A stretch of DNA of 63,846 nucleotides, taken from the NCBI GenBank assembly GCA_025358205.1, contig JANYKG010000010.1:1-63846 (forward strand). The letters run 5' to 3'. The notes under the pieces are model-generated. The model worked only from the letters and a program-made list of their open reading frames with translations, did not search any database and was not told the origin of the DNA. This stretch comes from Armatimonadota bacterium. GTDB taxonomy: Bacteria; Armatimonadota; UBA5829; DTJY01. Both the position numbers and the translations under genes were made by a program. Within the stretch, counting starts at the first letter, position 1. Each line of letters begins with the position of its first letter. Shown here piece after piece: positions 62,296 through 63,846 of the stretch.

Positions 62296-63579
62296 TCAAT
62301 AGAATGCGAGAATGGATCGGTGTGGAGCCAGACTCCTGTTTACTTTCGTTCGATGATTGGATGCAACTTTTAGCTCAGAAGGATAGGTGTATACCCGTCC
62401 CTGTCCGCTTTTGAGTGTAATCTCGTAGTAACCGGATCGGTTGGATCTCAACAGTTTTCCGGTATAGACATCCGTTACGGTGGGGTGATCTATGGCGTCT
62501 AGGCGGAATGTGGCGCCTTTCGACTGGCTGGTGGTTACGACCAACCCGCCTGTAAACTCACGCAAGTAGTATCCGTTGAGCGTCTGCATGGGTCCCGTCG
62601 GTTGGCCGGTGCGCACCTTGTAAAGATCGCTTGCGGCGGTCTTGCCGGTGAACCAATCAGCCCAGATGAACCCTGAGAGCTTTGCCCAGGCATAGGTATA
62701 GAAAGCGTCATCGCGGATGGCGTTCCTGGTGAAGCCAAGGTAGGAGAGCGCAATGATCGGTGCGTCTGTTTCTGACGATACTCCCCACTGTTTCTGGTAA
62801 TCCAGAATCTTATCCTCAGTCCAGCGGTTGTTCCAGTCCCATGAACAGATATAGGATTCCAGCATCTGGCCGTCACAGACGCCAGTCCACGAGTCTTGGG
62901 GGGCGCCTGGGTTTACTACAATGGCTTTGTCCTGCCCGTAGCTTTTCACCAAAGCCTGGACCTCTTCCAGCAGCTTGCGGTAAGCATAAATGTTGCCCTG
63001 ACCCGGGTAGATATGCTGATGCATGCCAAATCTGGGTCCTTCGCATACGATATCCGGGTGAGCATTGTCTATGAATAGACCGTCGGCGCCCTGATCCATT
63101 AAGAATTTTACCAATTTTAGCACATAGCTGCGATACCCGAACGAATTCGGGCACATTGTCACCCATGAGGATTCATTGGTATGAGCGAATACGGAAATTC
63201 CGAAGGTTCCGTTTGGCTGAACGCAAACCCAGTCTGGATGCTCGGATGCTAATGCGTTTTGATACACCGCGTTTGGCGGAGCTTGGTAGAAGGTGCAGTA
63301 GGTAAGGACGCGCGTTCCGAGATTGTGGGCCATGGCTATACTGCTTACACTGGGATGGGATAGCATAGTGAGGGGCATATCCCGAGTCTGTTCCAAAGTA
63401 GTGTTGTTCCAGTTGCCGTAGATGCCGTTGCATATCTCAGTGTTCTTCAGAGGGTTTGACGCGTATCCGGCGCAAGCTGTTGTCAACAGAAGCGCCAGAG
63501 TGCAGGACAGCGCCTTTATTGTGCTGAATCTCCATGATCGCACGGGCAATTGTGTCAGAGATGTGATGCTTAGTACCAT
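62296..63579 (-). CDS. Secreted putative glycoside hydrolase (GHL15-like TIM barrel)
   Basis: A 427-residue exported protein. A signal peptide (ALSCTLALLLTTACAGYA, cleaved around residue 40) is preceded by a long basic N-terminal part. The body resembles the GHL15-type hypothetical glycosyl hydrolases: GTRVLTYCTFYQ, KFLMDQGADGLFIDNAHPD with the strand-4-like acidic pair, VVNPGAPQ and SAEGGLVV-like C-terminal strands. The substrate is unknown, but it faces the exopolysaccharide locus and may trim that polymer. The ATG at 63579 is chosen; a GTG at 63603 would add eight residues. Confidence 0.65.
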   Translation of the reverse strand: MVLSITSLTQLPVRSWRFSTIKALSCTLALLLTTACAGYASNPLKNTEICNGIYGNWNNTTLEQTRDMPLTMLSHPSVSSIAMAHNLGTRVLTYCTFYQAPPNAVYQNALASEHPDWVCVQPNGTFGISVFAHTNESSWVTMCPNSFGYRSYVLKLVKFLMDQGADGLFIDNAHPDIVCEGPRFGMHQHIYPGQGNIYAYRKLLEEVQALVKSYGQDKAIVVNPGAPQDSWTGVCDGQMLESYICSWDWNNRWTEDKILDYQKQWGVSSETDAPIIALSYLGFTRNAIRDDAFYTYAWAKLSGFIWADWFTGKTAASDLYKVRTGQPTGPMQTLNGYYLREFTGGLVVTTSQSKGATFRLDAIDHPTVTDVYTGKLLRSNRSGYYEITLKSGQGRVYTYPSELKVASNHRTKVNRSLAPHRSILAFY

Positions 63580-63729
63580 GATATTCTTTCTGCCAGTCGC
63601 CACGAAAACGCAATGGCGATTGATTCTTACTGGTATTATGGGCAGGCATCGGAGGGGGTTTCACTGTCATGATTACCGGTTTATTGTTGGTTTGAACTAA
63701 TCAGTGAGTGTGTAGAATGAAGTGTGCTT

Positions 63730-63758
63730 TTGCCTAACCTTCGGTCGTAGGATATACT
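63730..63758 (+). promoter_or_regulatory. Promoter of the partial gene at the right edge
   Basis: TTGCCT (63730-63735) and TATACT (63753-63758) are spaced by 17 bases; the start codon lies 28 bases after the -10. A 6-bp inverted repeat, CCTTCG/CGAAGG, brackets the -10. Confidence 0.6.
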
Positions 63759-63785
63759 TACGAAGGAAAGGACAAAAAGCGCAAC

Positions 63786-63846
63786 ATGGCACTACTGAGC
63801 AGGGAACAGATCAAGGAACTGATCAAGGAACGGAACATCAAGACTG
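63786..63846 (+). CDS. N-terminal start of a probable IS256-type transposase (partial)
   Basis: Only the first 20 residues are in the window: ALLSREQIKELIKERNIKT after the start Met. That string resembles the N terminus of IS256/Mutator-type transposases as I remember them, which often begin LSxEQIKELIKxNxxKT. It has its own promoter and an AAGGAAAGGA site. The rest lies beyond the window, so the call is tentative. Other proteins could begin similarly. Confidence 0.5.
   Translation, partial: MALLSREQIKELIKERNIKT

Noticed and set aside
63786-63846. dCTP deaminase start
   Set aside because: The first residues do not show the LSDRDI-type start of Dcd; an IS256-like N terminus fits better, though neither is proven.

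Overview
The window looks like a chromosomal segment of a diderm, probably at least partly anaerobic bacterium of about 55% GC. Armatimonadota or a close relative is my best guess. The clues are a Wza-like exporter and a PEP-CTERM/exosortase pair (outer membrane), a DUF512-der-plsY order common outside Proteobacteria, a four-subunit 2-oxoacid:ferredoxin oxidoreductase, and several secreted GHL-type glycosidases. This is inference from gene content only; there is no rRNA gene in the window.

Left part (1-35.8 kb) is mostly core metabolism and housekeeping. It opens with the 3' end of leuA, then leuC, leuD and cimA (leucine/isoleucine precursors), ispH, a DUF512 PDZ/iron-sulfur protein, der, plsY, an AMMECR1-domain protein, maf and a THUMP-like methyltransferase. 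Next come a secreted DUF4380 protein, a convergent LmeA-like lipoprotein, a large multidomain GHL10-type glycosidase, tRNA-Leu(UAA), a 763-residue sugar-related protein with a ribokinase, an outer-membrane barrel protein, and the nadK-recN-phosphodiester glycosidase operon. A ferredoxin plus alpha, beta and gamma subunits encode a VOR/KOR enzyme. After that lie an NlpC/P60 peptidase, an unknown protein, a D-aminoacylase, a TolB-like propeller, a solitary D12-class adenine methylase and a small secreted protein.

Right part (34.9-62.2 kb) is a single large exopolysaccharide and surface-sorting locus. A PEP-CTERM protein is transcribed leftward, away from a run of about 26 kb on the plus strand that starts behind a TTGACA promoter and a roughly 340-nt structured leader. 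The run encodes a Wza-like exporter, a Wzc-like copolymerase fused to a BY-kinase domain (with an altered Walker A), a priming sugar transferase, exosortase, a separate EpsI, a methyltransferase, a radical SAM/SPASM enzyme, a Wzx-like flippase, a second methyltransferase, a Wzy-like polymerase/ligase, an acetyltransferase, five GT4 glycosyltransferases, a WbpA/WbpP-like nucleotide-sugar pair, three GT39-like membrane proteins, a GT2 and a GtrA protein. A strong bidirectional terminator separates it from a leftward secreted glycosidase, and the window ends in the start of a probable IS256-type transposase.

Read together, the right part can make a lipid-linked oligosaccharide, flip it, polymerise and export it, modify it with polyprenyl-phosphate sugars, and process PEP-CTERM proteins at the cell surface. 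The least explained pieces are the long leader of this locus, the non-canonical kinase domain, the PEP-CTERM substrate itself, and a pair of inverted heptamer-rich repeats flanking the 29.0-31.7 kb segment.
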